From NCBI GenBank assembly GCA_038503065.1, contig JBCAMK010000010.1, positions 1,674,001-1,738,000 on the forward strand: DNA of 64,000 nucleotides, written 5' to 3'. Made by a program: the position numbers and the translations under genes. Each line of letters opens with the position of its first letter. The stretch's first letter is position 1. The notes under the pieces were generated by a model, which was given only the letters and a program-made list of their open reading frames with translations, was not told the origin of the DNA and made no database searches. Positions 32,202-45,067 of this stretch are shown one piece after another. The stretch comes from Paragyromitra xinjiangensis. Its lineage: Eukaryota; Ascomycota; Pezizomycetes; Pezizales; Discinaceae.

Positions 32202-32953
32202 TACTATATTACAACAAGGTTTCTCGCTTCTCTTTTTTTCCTCTTGCTATGCTAAGATCTAAGGCCATGTTGGCGTTCAGAGGTGTCGTTTATCCAAGTA
32301 AAGATGAACGGTAGGGCCTCCTGCAGCACCCCGGATGTACTTTTTTGCCCCACGCCTTCCTTTTTTGTTAAAATAAGTACTAGTGCATGTACCTCTAACA
32401 GCGACCTCAGCCTATAGAGCACCGTCAACAACCACAAGAACACGAAACTTCTATTTTTTATCTAGCGATATCACACTGTTGTGAAATTTACCTTGGCAAT
32501 GACGTATTAAACGCTGTGGATACAATTACCCAGCTATTTGAGAGAATACATGTAGCTTCTTAAATATATCCGAGTGATTTTCTGTGACTTCATGTATCTG
32601 ATGTTGTAATAGTCGCTAGGTAAAGTGCCCCAACCTTTAGATGTAGTTTTTGGCGGTAAAACCCCTTTACAAGTAGACCAGTATTAACTGTTCCCAAAGA
32701 ACAGACCCATAGTTCCTCGGTTGGGACATTAGAGGTGGCTCATATACTTGACAACTAGCTAACTACTATAATAGTTGTGGCAACAGGCGAGCTCCCTTAG
32801 AAGAAACACCCTAGCTGAAATGCTCGTCGTAATCAAACACCAGGGGAAAAAAGTACATTACAGAGAAAGAAAGAATAAGCTACAAAACAGAATACACAAA
32901 ACCCCTACTCGCTCTCCTCTCTTGGTACTCTCCAGCTATTTATAATTCATCCT
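32202..32953. other. Intergenic between the GH43 pseudogene and mif2
   Basis: About 750 bp with one TACATGTA (32547-32554). No gene was recognised. It is likely 3' flank for both neighbours. Confidence 0.5.
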
Positions 32954-35948
32954 TTACTCTTCGTACTCCTCTTCCGGCGCAATAACCTCGCATCCCTGCG
33001 CGAAAAACATCTTCGCCTGGACATCATACGGGTTTTGGATACTATATAGATTACCTATTCACCTCTCAATTAGCTCCTGAACTACTAACGAAAGGGATAG
33101 AATGGGAGAATCATACCTCTTGGCACCATAAACTGCGCCCCCTTCCGAACCCTGAAAGAGTTCTCCCCAACCTTAACCTCTACCTTTCCAGAGAGCATAT
33201 AGAATACCAAGTGCATCTTCCCAGAATTCTTCGTTCTCTTGATCCCTCCAGGCGGCACCTCGATCATTCCTGTCCCAAAGAACTCCTCGGTACAAGTCTT
33301 CACGAATGTAAAGTCACCATTCGCGACCTCCACCGTCACGATCCTGTTTCTTGAGAACGCCAGTTCCACCTCCTCAAGTTCCTCCCCTCCGGGTGTGTCC
33401 GCGGGTGGATAACTCTTCACGTATCCCCTCACCACGCCAACCTCGCCGTCAACTGTACGTGATTCCCAGTCTTCTTCCTCGAATTCGTCTTCCTCTTCCT
33501 CCTCCTTCGCAGCCCTTTTTCGCTTAGCCCCAACTTTGGACGAAGCAGCAGCGTAGCTCCTTTTTCGACGTTCCTTTCTCTCCCTTTCAGCCTCGGAGTC
33601 ACTTTCTACACGAACAATCTCAAGGACCTCTGGTAACCTAATGTCATCAGGGCGACCACTCTTGCGACGCGCGCCAAGACCATAAACAATCTTTTCGTTC
33701 TTCCAGAATGCGAGAGGTTCCACGCGGGGACGAGTAGAGCGGCGAACGCCTTCCATATCTTCCGAAGGAGCACGCGGTGGTGGGGGTGGTTCCTTGATGA
33801 CGCGTTGGTTTAATTTCTTCGGGACCTTATCTGATGCGGGCTGAGAAGAGGGAAGGGATTTGGATGATGTCTCGGCTACAGGCACCTTTGTGGCCTTTGT
33901 GGCCTTAGCTTTTGATTTGGATGTGATGGGTGCCGGCGGGGAGGATGGGGTGAACGATTGAAGCTCTGGAGATGGGTCTTTTGCTTTCTGAGTATTTCTC
34001 TTGTTTGCTTTTTCCTTTGGGGGTGCAGCGGGGGCTTTTCCTTTGGCCTTTGCGGAGAGTTTTTGCTTTGGAGGAGCCTTCTCCTTTGTAGTTCTCGATC
34101 GTTTCTTCGCTGGCTGTTCATCTTGTTCTTCCTGCTCCTGCTCCTCCGGATCTTCTTCTACTGCCTCTTGCTCCTGCTCAGATTCCAATATCTCTTCAAT
34201 TTCTTTGACCACCTTTGCACGGCCTTTTCCTTTTCCTTTTATGGGAATTTTAACTCTTGGCGGGGGTGGGGGTGGGGGTGGTGGCGGTGTAGGCTCACGT
34301 TCAGGTTCTTTCTCCACTACTGCCCGACCCTTACCTTTGCCCTTGCCTTTTGTAGTAGCTTTCACTTTCTCTTTTGGTGGCGGTGGTGTGGGTTCACGCT
34401 CAACTTCTTCCATTTCCTCTTCCTCAGTCTCCTCTGGCGATTCTGGCACAACCTTTTTGCCCCTGCTCTTCAGAGCAGGCTTGGACTTCACGGCTTGAGC
34501 AGGTTCTAGGTCTTTCCCTCTCGTCTTTTCCTTCGCTGGTTTCCCCTTTGCTGGTTTTTCCGTGTCGTTAGGCTTTACTTTCTCAGGGGGTGGTGCCTTG
34601 GCTTTCCTTGAAGCTGCAGCTTTCTGCTTCACCGACTCCGGCTTGGCTTTTGCCTGCTTTCCTTTTGGTTTTGCCGGTATAATATCTGGTAACGACTCTT
34701 CATCCTCCTCCTCTTCCTCCTCCTGCTCCTCATCGGCATTATCCACCATTACAACATCCCCCTCAATTGCACCATCATCATCAAGAATTTTCGACAGCCC
34801 CTCGTCGAACGCATCCCTCACCGTCGTCTCAGCCCGGTCATTCTCCTGTTCTTCCTCCTCCTCCACCTCATCTTGGGTTTCAACTTCATCCGTACTCTCA
34901 TCCGAACTATCCATATCCAACGAGAACGCTTTCTTTTTCTCTACAGCTGTTGGTTTCTTCTGCACGAGCAAGCCCCGCTTCTGCTTCTTCTTCGCGGGAG
35001 GTGTCGGTTCTGCCACCGGTGTTGGTAGCTCCTCTTCGATTACTTGTTCAAGCTGCGTTCTAGCTTGACCCCTACCCTTATTCCTCGGTTCCGCCGACTG
35101 CGTCCTTTCCTTCCCTGCAGCACCCGAGGAAGACGAAACTCCGTTTGTTTGAGAAGATGAGCTCAAAGGCGCAGCAGGGGGCATCGGCGGCGGCAGTGAA
35201 GGCGAGGACTCTGCCGCTGAAGTAGACTGGCTGAGCGCGGAGAAGTCAAGTCGACGGTTCGTTGCCAGTGATCCGGCGGACGGGCGCTGAGGGGGTGCTT
35301 GCAGCGGGGAAGAGCGCTTTTCGGGTGAGCTGTAGCCAACAGAGGATGCGCGCCGTGCTGGAGACCTTAAGTTCGTTTTGATTGGGGATCGTGCACGAGG
35401 AGGGAGGGATGCGCGGCTTGTTAAGCGGGTTGGCGCTGGTTCACCTATAGAGGGAATTAGATCTTGTATAGGAGCCCGAAAATAGAGTTTTTCGGAATTG
35501 TTGATCAAAGCGGAAAAAGTAGGTGTGGGAGGGGGTGTGCTGCAGGAAGTGTGGGAAGGTGAGGAAACACACTGGTGACAATTTCCATACTCTCCTCTGC
35601 AGAGAGAGTTTGATTTTCTGTTATGAGCTTAGCTGGCGAACTATTAGGACCGCCATTCAAGCTTCCAAACTCCTTTTCGGGGGAGACTTCGGGGGAAAAG
35701 AAGCCATCCATGGGTTCCATTCCGAAGGCATCTCGTTGGCCTGTATCCTTGACAGTAATACCAGTTTTCCTACACGATCACGCAGATTATCCGTTAGTTA
35801 TTGTTTTAGAATTTTCATTTTCTCGAGGTGCTTCTTTCCTAACAAAGGAAACAAAGAAAGACGCGACGGAGGTGTCGGAAACTCACCGCCCAGCAACACC
35901 GATGTCGGAAAGGAAATTATTTTCGCGCGCTTTTGGAGGAAGTCCCAT
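32954..35948 (-). CDS. mif2: Inner kinetochore protein Mif2 (CENP-C)
   Basis: CENP-C links CENP-A nucleosomes to the outer kinetochore. Exons are 35948-35887, 35769-35573, 35444-33117 and 33054-32954, giving 895 aa. The N-terminus reads FLSDIGVAGRKTGITVKDT and MEPMDGFFSPE, the Mif2 N-terminal (Mis12-binding) region. The CENP-C signature RRSTRPRVEPLAFWKNEKIV lies near residues 650-670. The C-terminal cupin dimerisation domain reads MIEVPPGGIKRTKNSG and KMHLVFYMLSGKVEVKVG and finishes across the last intron with VPRGNLYSIQNPYDVQAKMF. The middle is unusually lysine-, glutamate- and proline-rich, with an internal duplication and a run of ten prolines. The donor of the second intron (35572) could alternatively be a nearby GTATGG in the same phase. 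Confidence 0.93.
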
Positions 35949-38051
35949 AGCTGGTTATGGGTGACTGCTAGAGTAGTAAATGAAGGGGTAGGATAATTAT
36001 TGATACCGGTGATACTATTTGCGGTGGGGATGGCGGCCTGTTGTTGTTTGTTTGAGAATTGGATTGCGCCGGCGCGACGGGAAGCAGAGAGTAGGGTAAC
36101 AGGTCCCAGGACGACGCGTTTTCTTTTGTTTCGAATTTAGGGATGGAGTTTCCTATCGCAGGAACTTAACTTGGCAGGCATCCTCTTGGCATTCTTCTGG
36201 AAACTAAATCGGTAATACCGGCGATGCTCCGCGGCCAAGGGCGTGTGAATGGCTCCATTTCTATAACGAAAATCAGCTCCAGTCTAATGGAAAGAGGTAG
36301 GAACACTTGTGTTACTTAGGACCTGATAAGAGACCCAAAAAAGGGTGACAAAATGCTCCATTAACAAGGCCAATGAGAACGCGGGTCAGATAATACAGAT
36401 TCAAGAATGGTAGATATGGCCTCGTCTACTTTTTTGTTCTCCTTCGTAAATGTAAACAGATAGAATAGAGCGGCGAGAGCGGCACCCATTGCAGTTCCCA
36501 GAACACGAGACCAATAATCTGGCGCCAAGCCCAACCAGCCGTCCACTTCCAAATCAATGGTTTGATAGGAGCTTTAATAAGAGAGTTCTGGGCAGACCCT
36601 GGGGGGAAAAATCCCAACAGCTCAGCCAAGCAAAGGAATAATACGTCAAGTTATCTTTCAGGACGAATTTTGAAACCAGGTAGTGGAGTGAAAGATTGGC
36701 AAGGATTTTAAGTGCTGCATAGGGTAATGTGAGACTTTTTAAGAGTGCTCTAGAGTCTGCTAGCTAAACATGGTGGGGTGCTTCCTGTCTCTTAACAGCG
36801 GCATATATCGAGTAGGATAATCTCTTCTCTCTACCAATACTTCAGCCCTCTTCTCGCTCTGTATCATCCAAATTCCCTACTAGCACTTAACTCTTTTTAG
36901 TTTTCCTACCGTTTTAATTTTCTGCTGATGATTCTCGTGCTCTACATGCACCATAAGTACCTGGGTGTGTCCTTTGGCGGCAGTAGCTTTTGATTCCCCT
37001 CGCAGCAACGCTTTGTGACTTAGCTGGCTGAAGCCATACCTTGTTTTCACACTAGATCATGGGTGTTGGAAGAGGAAAACTTGAAGTGGGGGAGCTTGCT
37101 ACTGCGTTACCATAGCACTGGATCTTACAATACGTAGTTTACTGCATTTAAGCTAATACGGTCCCATATGGTAAACTAATATAATTTCCGTATTCTTGCA
37201 AGCTTATTGGTAGGGCGTCGCATCAGATAACATCATCCTCCTAGAAGAGAGGGAAATAGATATTCGATTAATGATCTCCGATGAAGGAGAAAGAAGGTAA
37301 GTGGCCTATAATCCGTCTCAGCCCTCGCACAACTAAACACTGAGTCATCTCCAGAAAAGAGATGAAAAGAGAGCCCAGATACCTCTTGGATGCTCCTAAT
37401 CTACAGCAGTCGGTGATAATACCAACTCACGAAAACCATGGAAATCAATCGCACGACGCCATTCCCGCCATCTTTTCCTATTATCACTCACTCGCTCAAT
37501 CTCTAGTAAGTTTCCCCCCAGACCTCTAAACCCCCACGCCCCCACCTCCGACCGCCACCGCGCATGCATATATTTATTTCAGTCTACCTATTCCACGAAA
37601 CAAACCAACAAGTCACCAACCAAACATACAAGAAAAACCCCCAACTCGCTCAGGCCATATCTGAAGAGAAGATAGGCGAGGAAGCAAGTCAACCAGAGAG
37701 AAGTGGACCATACTATGGAAGCAAATAGACGTGAAAGAATTTGTCTCATCCAAATAAGTCGTAAAAGAACACGGAAAGAAATTACGTGACTCCATAAACG
37801 CGCGTTGCTCCGTGACGAAGAAGAGAAAGAAGGGACAAAAGCAGAATCCAACAGGAGAAAGAAAAAATTGACGAAACCCAATGGTTTCCCCAATCCAACC
37901 TTTCCATTCCAAACAAAAGCCCGAAATTTATATATCAATAGAAAAGAGAACAAAAGAAAAGTAATAATCGTCCATTCTGACCTGAACAAAGTCTACCGTA
38001 AAAACGAATAATAAAAAACACCCTAGCCCTACCATCAACCTCGTCTTCAAC
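35949..38051. other. Large intergenic gap (2.1 kb)
   Basis: mif2 promoter at the left and pns1 3' flank at the right. A hydrophobic minus-strand frame (36361-36552) lacks an ATG and is not called. No repeats were recognised. Confidence 0.5.
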
Positions 38052-40541
38052 CTAACCCCCAAAAACCATTTGTGCCTCCCTACAATGTCCACCGTTCGGC
38101 CCTTCAGACCCAACACACACCAAACATGCATCGACAATATTACTCAGGCAACCCTCCGTGGAGCCCAAAACTGCCCAGCCAATAAATCCCGCAATCATCC
38201 CTACAATGTATCCATACGCACTCCCACCATTAATGTCACGCGCGGTGGCGACCCAAGCACCGATACCGAGACTAAGCGCGGTAACACCCCGAGTAGCTGT
38301 GAGGAGCATTTTGCTTAGCTTGTAGGCTGTCCGAGGGTGCTTTCCAGGGCCGAAGCCAGCAGTGTCGATAAAGCGCATGCCAGCAACCGCTCTCGAAGAG
38401 TAAACGAGAGGTTGAGAGTGGATTGCAGCATAGGTTAATGTTAGTGGATTTGTGAGGGCTGCTACAGGAGAGGCAATGAAGTTAAAGCAAAACATGTGTA
38501 TTATCCCTGCAATACGCCTTGGCGCGACCGTCAGTGGAAGTCGTACCAGGAGGGCGACGACGGACGAGAAGCATATTGTTCCAAACAAAGTCGTCGTTGA
38601 ATGGGTAAAGGCGGCCGACATTATCGCGCTTGAGGATGTTGTCGGTATCGCATGACGATGAAAGTACCACTGGGAGACTGTTGCCGCGGAAGTTGCTCTG
38701 AGAAAGATATACTATCAGATCCAGAGCAACATCAAATATTCGGCTTCTAATACATACCTCTGAATATTTGAGCAAATCCCTAAGGTCCATAGATACATCA
38801 TGATGTAGTATATACCAAGTGCCATCGTCTTGGAATCCAACATCCACATCGGAGATCCTACTTCCCGTTAGCATAGACCGAACATGCAGACCTCGTTAGG
38901 TAGAAGCGTAACTTACCATGTACAATAATGTTACCAACCCAAAACACCCTGGTGAACATGCCGACCCACACCCACGTAAACACGCAAATGGTCCCGAGTG
39001 TTCCAAAACTTAATAAGACTAGGGCCGCATTCTCCCCAAGAATTTTGCATGCAAGCTGGATAATTCCGATGGCACGACCCAATGCATTCTTTCCTCTCCA
39101 TGCAAAATAAACCCACAGGCCAGCCATGGCCGCAGGAAATATACTTCCCCACCTCATAGCCTTGTCTTGTGGAGCATCACCATCCCATTTTCCCCGATAG
39201 GACATAATGAGAGGATACATACTCAACCCCACTAGAATTATGGGCACTGATACGAGAATAAGGTAAAGTAACGGTTTTACAAAAGATCGAAGAAGGTACA
39301 TCCATATCAATGAAACTGCGATAGCAAGGAGCGTATCCACAGTAAGGAGGTGAATTGAGGACTGTATAGTCCGGTACACGTTGTCGAGAGGAAACTTTGC
39401 TTCCTCGGTATGCAACCACACGACGAAGGATGTAGTGAACAAGCAAGCCATTAACACAATATATATAGTTCCCCAAATTGAGTCATGAGAAGGGGGTTCT
39501 AATGACGGATGAGCAACTTGTTGGGGAATCTAATTTACGCTTAGTATAAGCTTGGACTGATCAACCCAAGAACAATAAAATACTAGCAAAAAGAGGGAGA
39601 GCGCGTACCATGCTCATATGCGGCCCAGCACGTTGAGTAGGAGACGAGAGCCGAGGCATGAATGTAGTCTCTGGTTTCTCTGGCGCTGCAAATGGCAAGT
39701 TAGACTTGGGCGGCGGTGGTCTTCGGAACTGCTGAAATGCAGGCTCTTCATCTTCATCTGGAGGCATCTGGATAGTAATATCATCTGGAGGCCTATCTGC
39801 CTCGTCATCTTCATCTTCTATAATACCTCGTCTCTGGAACCCTTTAAAAGGTCTCTGGATTGCAGATTCCACCATATCAGAATGATCGATATCCTCTGGC
39901 ATCATCCCTAACCGTATACTGTCCTCTAGGCCAATATCTACCATCTTATCTTTCCCCTTATCTGCTTTTTCTGTGCCATCGCTGCCAACAGAGCTTGTTG
40001 CTGACGTCGATCTAACCAGTGGTGATGAGCCCGCTGATTTCGAGGCTCTCCATGAACTCCTAATGCTCCCAACACCCAAAGGTCTTAGTTTCCCCTTCCT
40101 TTTACTTCTTTGTAGCTCCTGCGTACTCTCTTCTGAGTAGTCTCCTTCATCTTCGTCCTCTTCCGTAACAGTTGCGTTCGAGGATGCATAGGCTCCAAAG
40201 TGCCGCCTACTGCTTTTTAGTGCATAGAAATCTTGAACCTCCTGTTCATGTTCCGGGTCGTCGGGGAGGTAGTCTGCTGCCGAGTGGAATAGTGGCGCGG
40301 GACCTAGTGGTGCATTTAGTCGACCTTCACGAATAGCGCTCATCCGTGTCTGGGACTGCGCCAGAAACCGTGAAGCATCTGGGGAGAGAGTAAATCACAG
40401 TTAGCTATGTGGAAGCTAGACGAGATAGGAAAGTACATAGCGAGAAATAGAAGGGCGAGAGTGGGTGAGCGATAACAGCGACGGTAATTTTTTTTACAGA
40501 GGGGTTACGAGAGGGGTTTCATGATTACATTCAGAGAACAT
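38052..40541 (-). CDS. pns1: Pns1, choline-transporter-like membrane protein
   Basis: This is a plasma-membrane protein of the choline-transporter-like (CTL/SLC44) family, named for pH nine-sensitive in yeast. Exons are 40541-40529, 40378-39609, 39529-38917, 38857-38758 and 38697-38052, giving 713 aa. The first exon is only 13 nt (MFSE plus one base). It is supported by the family N-terminus, which continues YASRFLAQSQTRMSAIREGR. About 260 cytosolic, acidic residues precede the membrane part. That part has about ten hydrophobic segments, including YLILVSVPIILVGLSMYPLI and GIYYIMMYLWTLGICS. The CTL signature region follows with SAATVSQWYFHRHA, PLTLTYAAIHSQPL and GMRFIDTAGFG. All four introns are GT-AG. 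The transported substrate in fungi is uncertain. Confidence 0.92.
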
Positions 40542-42904
40542 GCTGAGTAGGCGGGACACCTGGGTCCCGGAGCAGAACAAGCGAGAGCCGACAGCAAACG
40601 AGTAAGATGTTGTATCTTTATAGATAGCTAGATAGATAATTAAGCGATGCTGATGATAACTGCTGTTGGGCAGACGATGAGGGGCTTTCACAAGAGGATA
40701 AGAGGTCGTGAGGGAGCGGTGCTAGATGAGGCGGCTTGTGAGAGATGGTGAGTGAGAGGGAAGTTGGGGGTAGGCGAGACACACGACAGCGGCGTTGGCT
40801 GGTGCGTGAAAGAGTCAAGTTTCAACCCAACCACAGCCTCCGTCACAGGAGCAAGAAAACCCGCTGAAACTGATCAGAGATAAATCCCTGCGAGGAAGAC
40901 TCTGCAGCCTAGGCACGGGAACCTGAGAGCTCTTACAAAACCTTCTATCTTCCCAAGTCGACTGACCGATCACAGCTACTTCGGCGTCCGCGTCACGCTT
41001 CGATACTATGCTTCACAGTCGAGTGGCTAGTAATTCGCCAAGCCACGCCTCCACAGCTTAGATTTCATAGACCGTTGACTCTTCTTCAACATCCTGTAGT
41101 GCTGCTTCGCTGGCGTACGTCCTCTGCCATACAAACACATATCTCTAATACCGGTACCCGCATACTCTATCCCTCAGTGAGGCCCGTTAGGGCATGTATA
41201 TCCTGTAAACACCTCTACTCCACGGGCGGCGACACAAAGAACAAATACTCATCCGGATATTATCTTTCACCTTGCTCCCTCAGCGAAGCAAGGGCAAGGA
41301 TAACTACATGTACCCTTCAGGTACTACACATTGCCTTGCCGGAAATGGTTTCCCAGGTTAGTATCCTCGCTTCGCTAGCTGCAGGCTTGAAAGGTCCAAG
41401 CGGGCAAACGACTCAAGGGCAACGTCACTTTAAGCCTCATGTTTCTAGTTCCTAGCCTTTAGAACCGAAATGTATTGATTTCCAGACCTCCCAAACCTCC
41501 CAAAATGTTTTAAAAGTCAAGCCGTACGAATCTTGTTCGCGGGATGGCTCTTCAGCCAGTTTTCCGCTTTATCCAATGTTTCACTCTATTCATATCAACG
41601 ATCAGATTCGATCTTACCAGATCGGTCGGAATCGGTACAAAGCTTACCTTCACGCGTACGTAGAACGCCGAGGCTCTCAGAGTTCTAACCCTAGCACTCC
41701 CCACTAAATCAACAAACTGTCACAGATTCCAAAGCCCACAGGAACGTACCAGAGGTCAGGAGTCAGTATAAAGTTGGCAGAACCTTATTTCTTCAAGTTA
41801 TCGGCCTGAATTATCGGCTTGGCGATTTCTGGACCTACCCCAGCTGAAGAAACTGTTCCTGCATAACAAGTTATGCTTTTTTTCGGACCAGCAGAAAAAT
41901 ACTGGGATTGGTAGTCTGTAGCAACAATTAGCTCTTAGCACAAGCCGCCCACCTCGGAAAGAGGCAAGGCTATATCCGCAACCCACCTTTTGCAATCTTG
42001 CTAAACAGAAAATACTTGAGTATCTTGAGTTAAACTTACTCCCGCTATCCCACATAAGTCGAGTGGTAAATTTTATCACACATTATCACTCGATGGATGA
42101 AATCAAATATTTAAATGCGCCAACCAGCGAGGAACCCTTTATGAGTTATGAAGGTTGTCTTACTGCAACAGAAGTTCAGTACAGATATCAAAGACTAGTT
42201 CCCTAGAAGCGCGGAAGCCCTAGCATACTGTAATTCAATAACAAACGTCATTTAAACCGACGGTCTGCCATCTGGACCGGCGAGCACATGCCCTGCACTT
42301 CATAGTATTTCCCATCACGTTTTCTCGGGGATTAGATTTCGTCTTTGCATAACGCATATACCTGCAGCCATCATCTCAGCTGTAGACCGTGAAAATCAAT
42401 TAATTATAAATATTACAGTTGTAATAGTGAGGAGCGTGGTGGGAGGAGTAAATCAACCACTCTACGAGCCGTCTAAACTTATAAGACATATAGCCAGAAC
42501 CCATACACCTATTATTAAGGTAGATATGTGTATTTCAACGCGGATAGAAGTAGTTCTATCAATAGGAGATACCCGATGATCCATTTCGATCACCTTTCAC
42601 ATATGGCTGGCCAAGGTCCGCATCAGCTTGCTTCGCCTGCGGCAAGTACTCTAGTATAGCTACATGTAGCTAAGCTAACAAGCGTATAACCTCTCAGAAA
42701 CTCTAAATCACATGTTTAGAACACCATGCCACTATATCCGTAAGGCCTAATAGTGGACCAACCGGATACCCTGAATAAATAGGCTAGTCACCTCCACGAT
42801 TTCATTTGCTCCTCTCCTTTCTTCATCACGAATCTATCCCACGAATCTATCCTACAATATATCTCGCAATCTATTATATTCTTATTCCACCCGATAGTTG
42901 AAAT
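40542..42904. other. Large intergenic gap (2.4 kb)
   Basis: No credible gene. It holds two TACATGTA sites (41305-41312, and 42661-42668 within the longer palindrome GCTACATGTAGC). The right end holds the leader of the small orphan gene, with a short direct repeat of CACGAATCTATCC near 42828-42855. Confidence 0.5.
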
Positions 42905-43258
42905 ATGGGTGTATGCTTCTCCGTCTGTACACGTTCACGTTCTAGCACGGCAGCAAACGTGTCTCACTTCTTCAGAGGCAATCCATGGGAACGTGAACTG
43001 CCGGGGCGGGAAAACATCGATGCAATGCCTAAATATTACAGAGACAAAGCTGCACGGGAAGACATAGAGATGAGGAAAAAGCTCCGATTAAAGCGGGGGA
43101 GAGCAGCGCTGAAGGCGTTGAAGGAGAATACCAAGAACGCCAAGGAAGCACAGAGTGGCCAACCCAGTGCAGATAACGTGATGTTTAACCAAGATGGTAG
43201 CTCTAGGGAATTGATAGACGAAATTAAGGTTGGTGAGCGGCTGGAAGCGATGATATGA
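42905..43258 (+). CDS. Small orphan protein with N-terminal dual-acylation motif (117 aa)
   Basis: Not recognised. The protein starts MGVCFSVC. Gly2 with Ser6 fits the N-myristoylation consensus (MGxxxS), and Cys4 and Cys8 are well placed for palmitoylation, so a peripheral membrane location is predicted. After a short polar region with FFRGNPWERELPGRE, residues about 45-85 form a very basic helix (YYRDKAAREDIEMRKKLRLK then RGRAALKALKENTKNAKEA). The C-terminus is more acidic. Single exon with a pyrimidine-rich leader. The gene lies alone between larger conserved genes, as expected for a lineage-restricted gene. Expression is unproven. Confidence 0.55.
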   Translation: MGVCFSVCTRSRSSTAANVSHFFRGNPWERELPGRENIDAMPKYYRDKAAREDIEMRKKLRLKRGRAALKALKENTKNAKEAQSGQPSADNVMFNQDGSSRELIDEIKVGERLEAMI

Positions 43259-43795
43259 ATAGTACCATTGAAGGGTTCGTGTTTGGTTCCTTTTTCCTTC
43301 TGCCGTTGGGCCTCCTTCGGAAGTTGAGTGTGACTGGATATTTCTAACAGCGGTGTAGATCTTCCATCTTTGTATGAATCGAAACTTTCATATTGTTTGG
43401 CGCTTTGTTTATTTACAACAGATATGTGTTGGGGCCTTTCCATTTCGTTGGATTAGACTGCCATTAGACTGCCTCTCGAATTGAATTGATTTATAAAAAT
43501 TTCTCTTGTGTTTCTACTCGATAAGCGACCACATGATAGTTCACAGGGCCCTCTATCTACCTTGAACGTTAGTCACAAATGAGGTAAGTAGCTTGGACTG
43601 TTGGAGGTTGCGCTATAATAGTATATCCAACATGAAACTAAAAGATTTACAAGCCAATTTCAAGATGAAGTGATGATAATTCCTTCACAAATAGACATTA
43701 GCAGCAACCCGCCGAAAGTATTCAGATACCCTGGAAAAAATACCTTTCACCACAACTAAGAAACCATTTTAATTTATTAATCTCTTGCAAAAAAA
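43259..43795. other. Short intergenic region between two small orphan loci
   Basis: About 540 bp, AT-rich, with no gene signal. The poly-A tract AAAAAAAA directly precedes the next ATG. Confidence 0.5.
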
Positions 43796-44188
43796 ATGGA
43801 CCAAAAAAACACACCAACGAACAAACACACCCATATCGAGCACCTCAAATCATGGGTCGCCAATACAAATAATCTCATTAGGAAAGCCCAGTCCGACATC
43901 CAGAACATAAAATCAGATTTGCTCCACCACAGTGACTACCGCAGAATCCTTATTGCCGGACTGCATAATGGATTAGCTGGCGATATTAGTATCGAAGTAG
44001 TTAGTCTGAAGAAATAAGTTGCTGATTCTGATGCGGTTATTAAAGAGCTGGAAGTATGTAAAAGGTATGTGAGAAGGTGGATTATTTACTGGGAGGTAGA
44101 GGTTGTCGTGTTGAAGTTTAGACTGGCGGTTGCTAAGCGGAGTAGAGGGATGAGAGTTGACTTGTGGATACCGCATGCACGCTTATGA
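43796..44188 (+). pseudogene. Short coiled-coil protein gene interrupted by TAA (paralogue of 56101-56448)
   Basis: The first 73 codons end at TAA (44015-44017). They include HIEHLKSWVANTNNLIRKAQ and SDIQNIKSDL, which align with RIDNLNNRIAGTADLIEKAQ and ANIQDMKTQI of the protein at 56101-56448. The same frame continues after the TAA for 56 codons, with AVIKELE and VEVVVLKFRLAVAKR. These align with the C-terminal ASIAELE and TEIKILQLKLSYAE of the other protein, up to the next stop near 44186-44188. Homology on both sides of the stop indicates a nonsense mutation, or less likely a shortened or read-through form. Function unknown. Confidence 0.6.
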
Positions 44189-45067
44189 AGACGAATGATA
44201 CATGTAGTTATTGTACATGTGGGGTAGCAAAAATAACCAACTCTTCGGGTGTCCCAACCAAAACACCATACCTCCTCACCACCTAAATGCACAAAGATTA
44301 AAGAGGCTCAAGTCATAGGGTAATATGGTCTAAGGAGACTAATGGGAGACTTGTATATTGCTGTACCTGTTAGACGTTGATGGATGGAAATACCCTCAAG
44401 CCCGGGCCCTTTCTTAAAATTCACCATATCTTAACTATATCAACCATATTTATTTCCTAGATAAATCTTATTATAAAAGGATAGTACACAAGATCCTTCT
44501 TTACGCTAGAAATATATGTACACTTTATCTTAATTATATAACCATATCTGTGGTTGTGGTAAAGGGCTTGAGGAGGGAGATGTGGTTGCGATGCCAAAAA
44601 GTCGGTTATTTTTGCTACCCTGCCATACCTACATTCCAAGAACCTTTTCTAGAGTGATTGCCCATGGCCCCGACAACCTTACCGACTCTAAGCTGGCAAC
44701 ACCATTACCAGGTCCGGTGACCCCAGCCCGACTCATTGCCCAACCATTGGCCCAGTCCACGTGTCCGCTGCTTATATAATGTGACACGACTAACCGGACA
44801 GCGACAAGTGTGCCAAGGACATCTCGTTGGTGTTTCTTTGCTGTGGTGCGCCTGGTGACTGGGTCGGAGAGAGAGCTCTAAGCTCTCTTCTGACCTGCAT
44901 TTCCGGTACATCCATCCACAGCCACTGCGACAACACAGTTACTGAAATACCTACTTCAACTCCTTCTCCCTCTCCCCTCTCTACTGTACCTTTCTATCTA
45001 TTGAATCCTTCCCTTCATCTCTCTTACCCCCTCAACACCAACTGCATAGATCCCATCTCGAATAATC
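44189..45067. other. Intergenic: ypt4 promoter and leader
   Basis: TACATGTA at 44199-44206, with TACATGTG only 6 bp further on. The last 130 bp before the Rab start codon are pyrimidine-rich (CTCCTTCTCCCTCTCCCCTC), as in strong fungal leaders. Confidence 0.5.

Noticed and set aside
33958..35068. Several long plus-strand frames rich in F, S and C opposite mif2
   Set aside because: They are antisense shadows of the Lys/Glu/Pro-rich low-complexity part of mif2.
36361..36552. Hydrophobic minus-strand frame resembling a small membrane protein
   Set aside because: It has no ATG (starts at TTG after a stop), no splice partner was found, and there is no recognisable family.
41075..41455. 126-codon plus-strand frame
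   Set aside because: No motif, no promoter and a composition typical of non-coding DNA; it contains a TACATGTA site.
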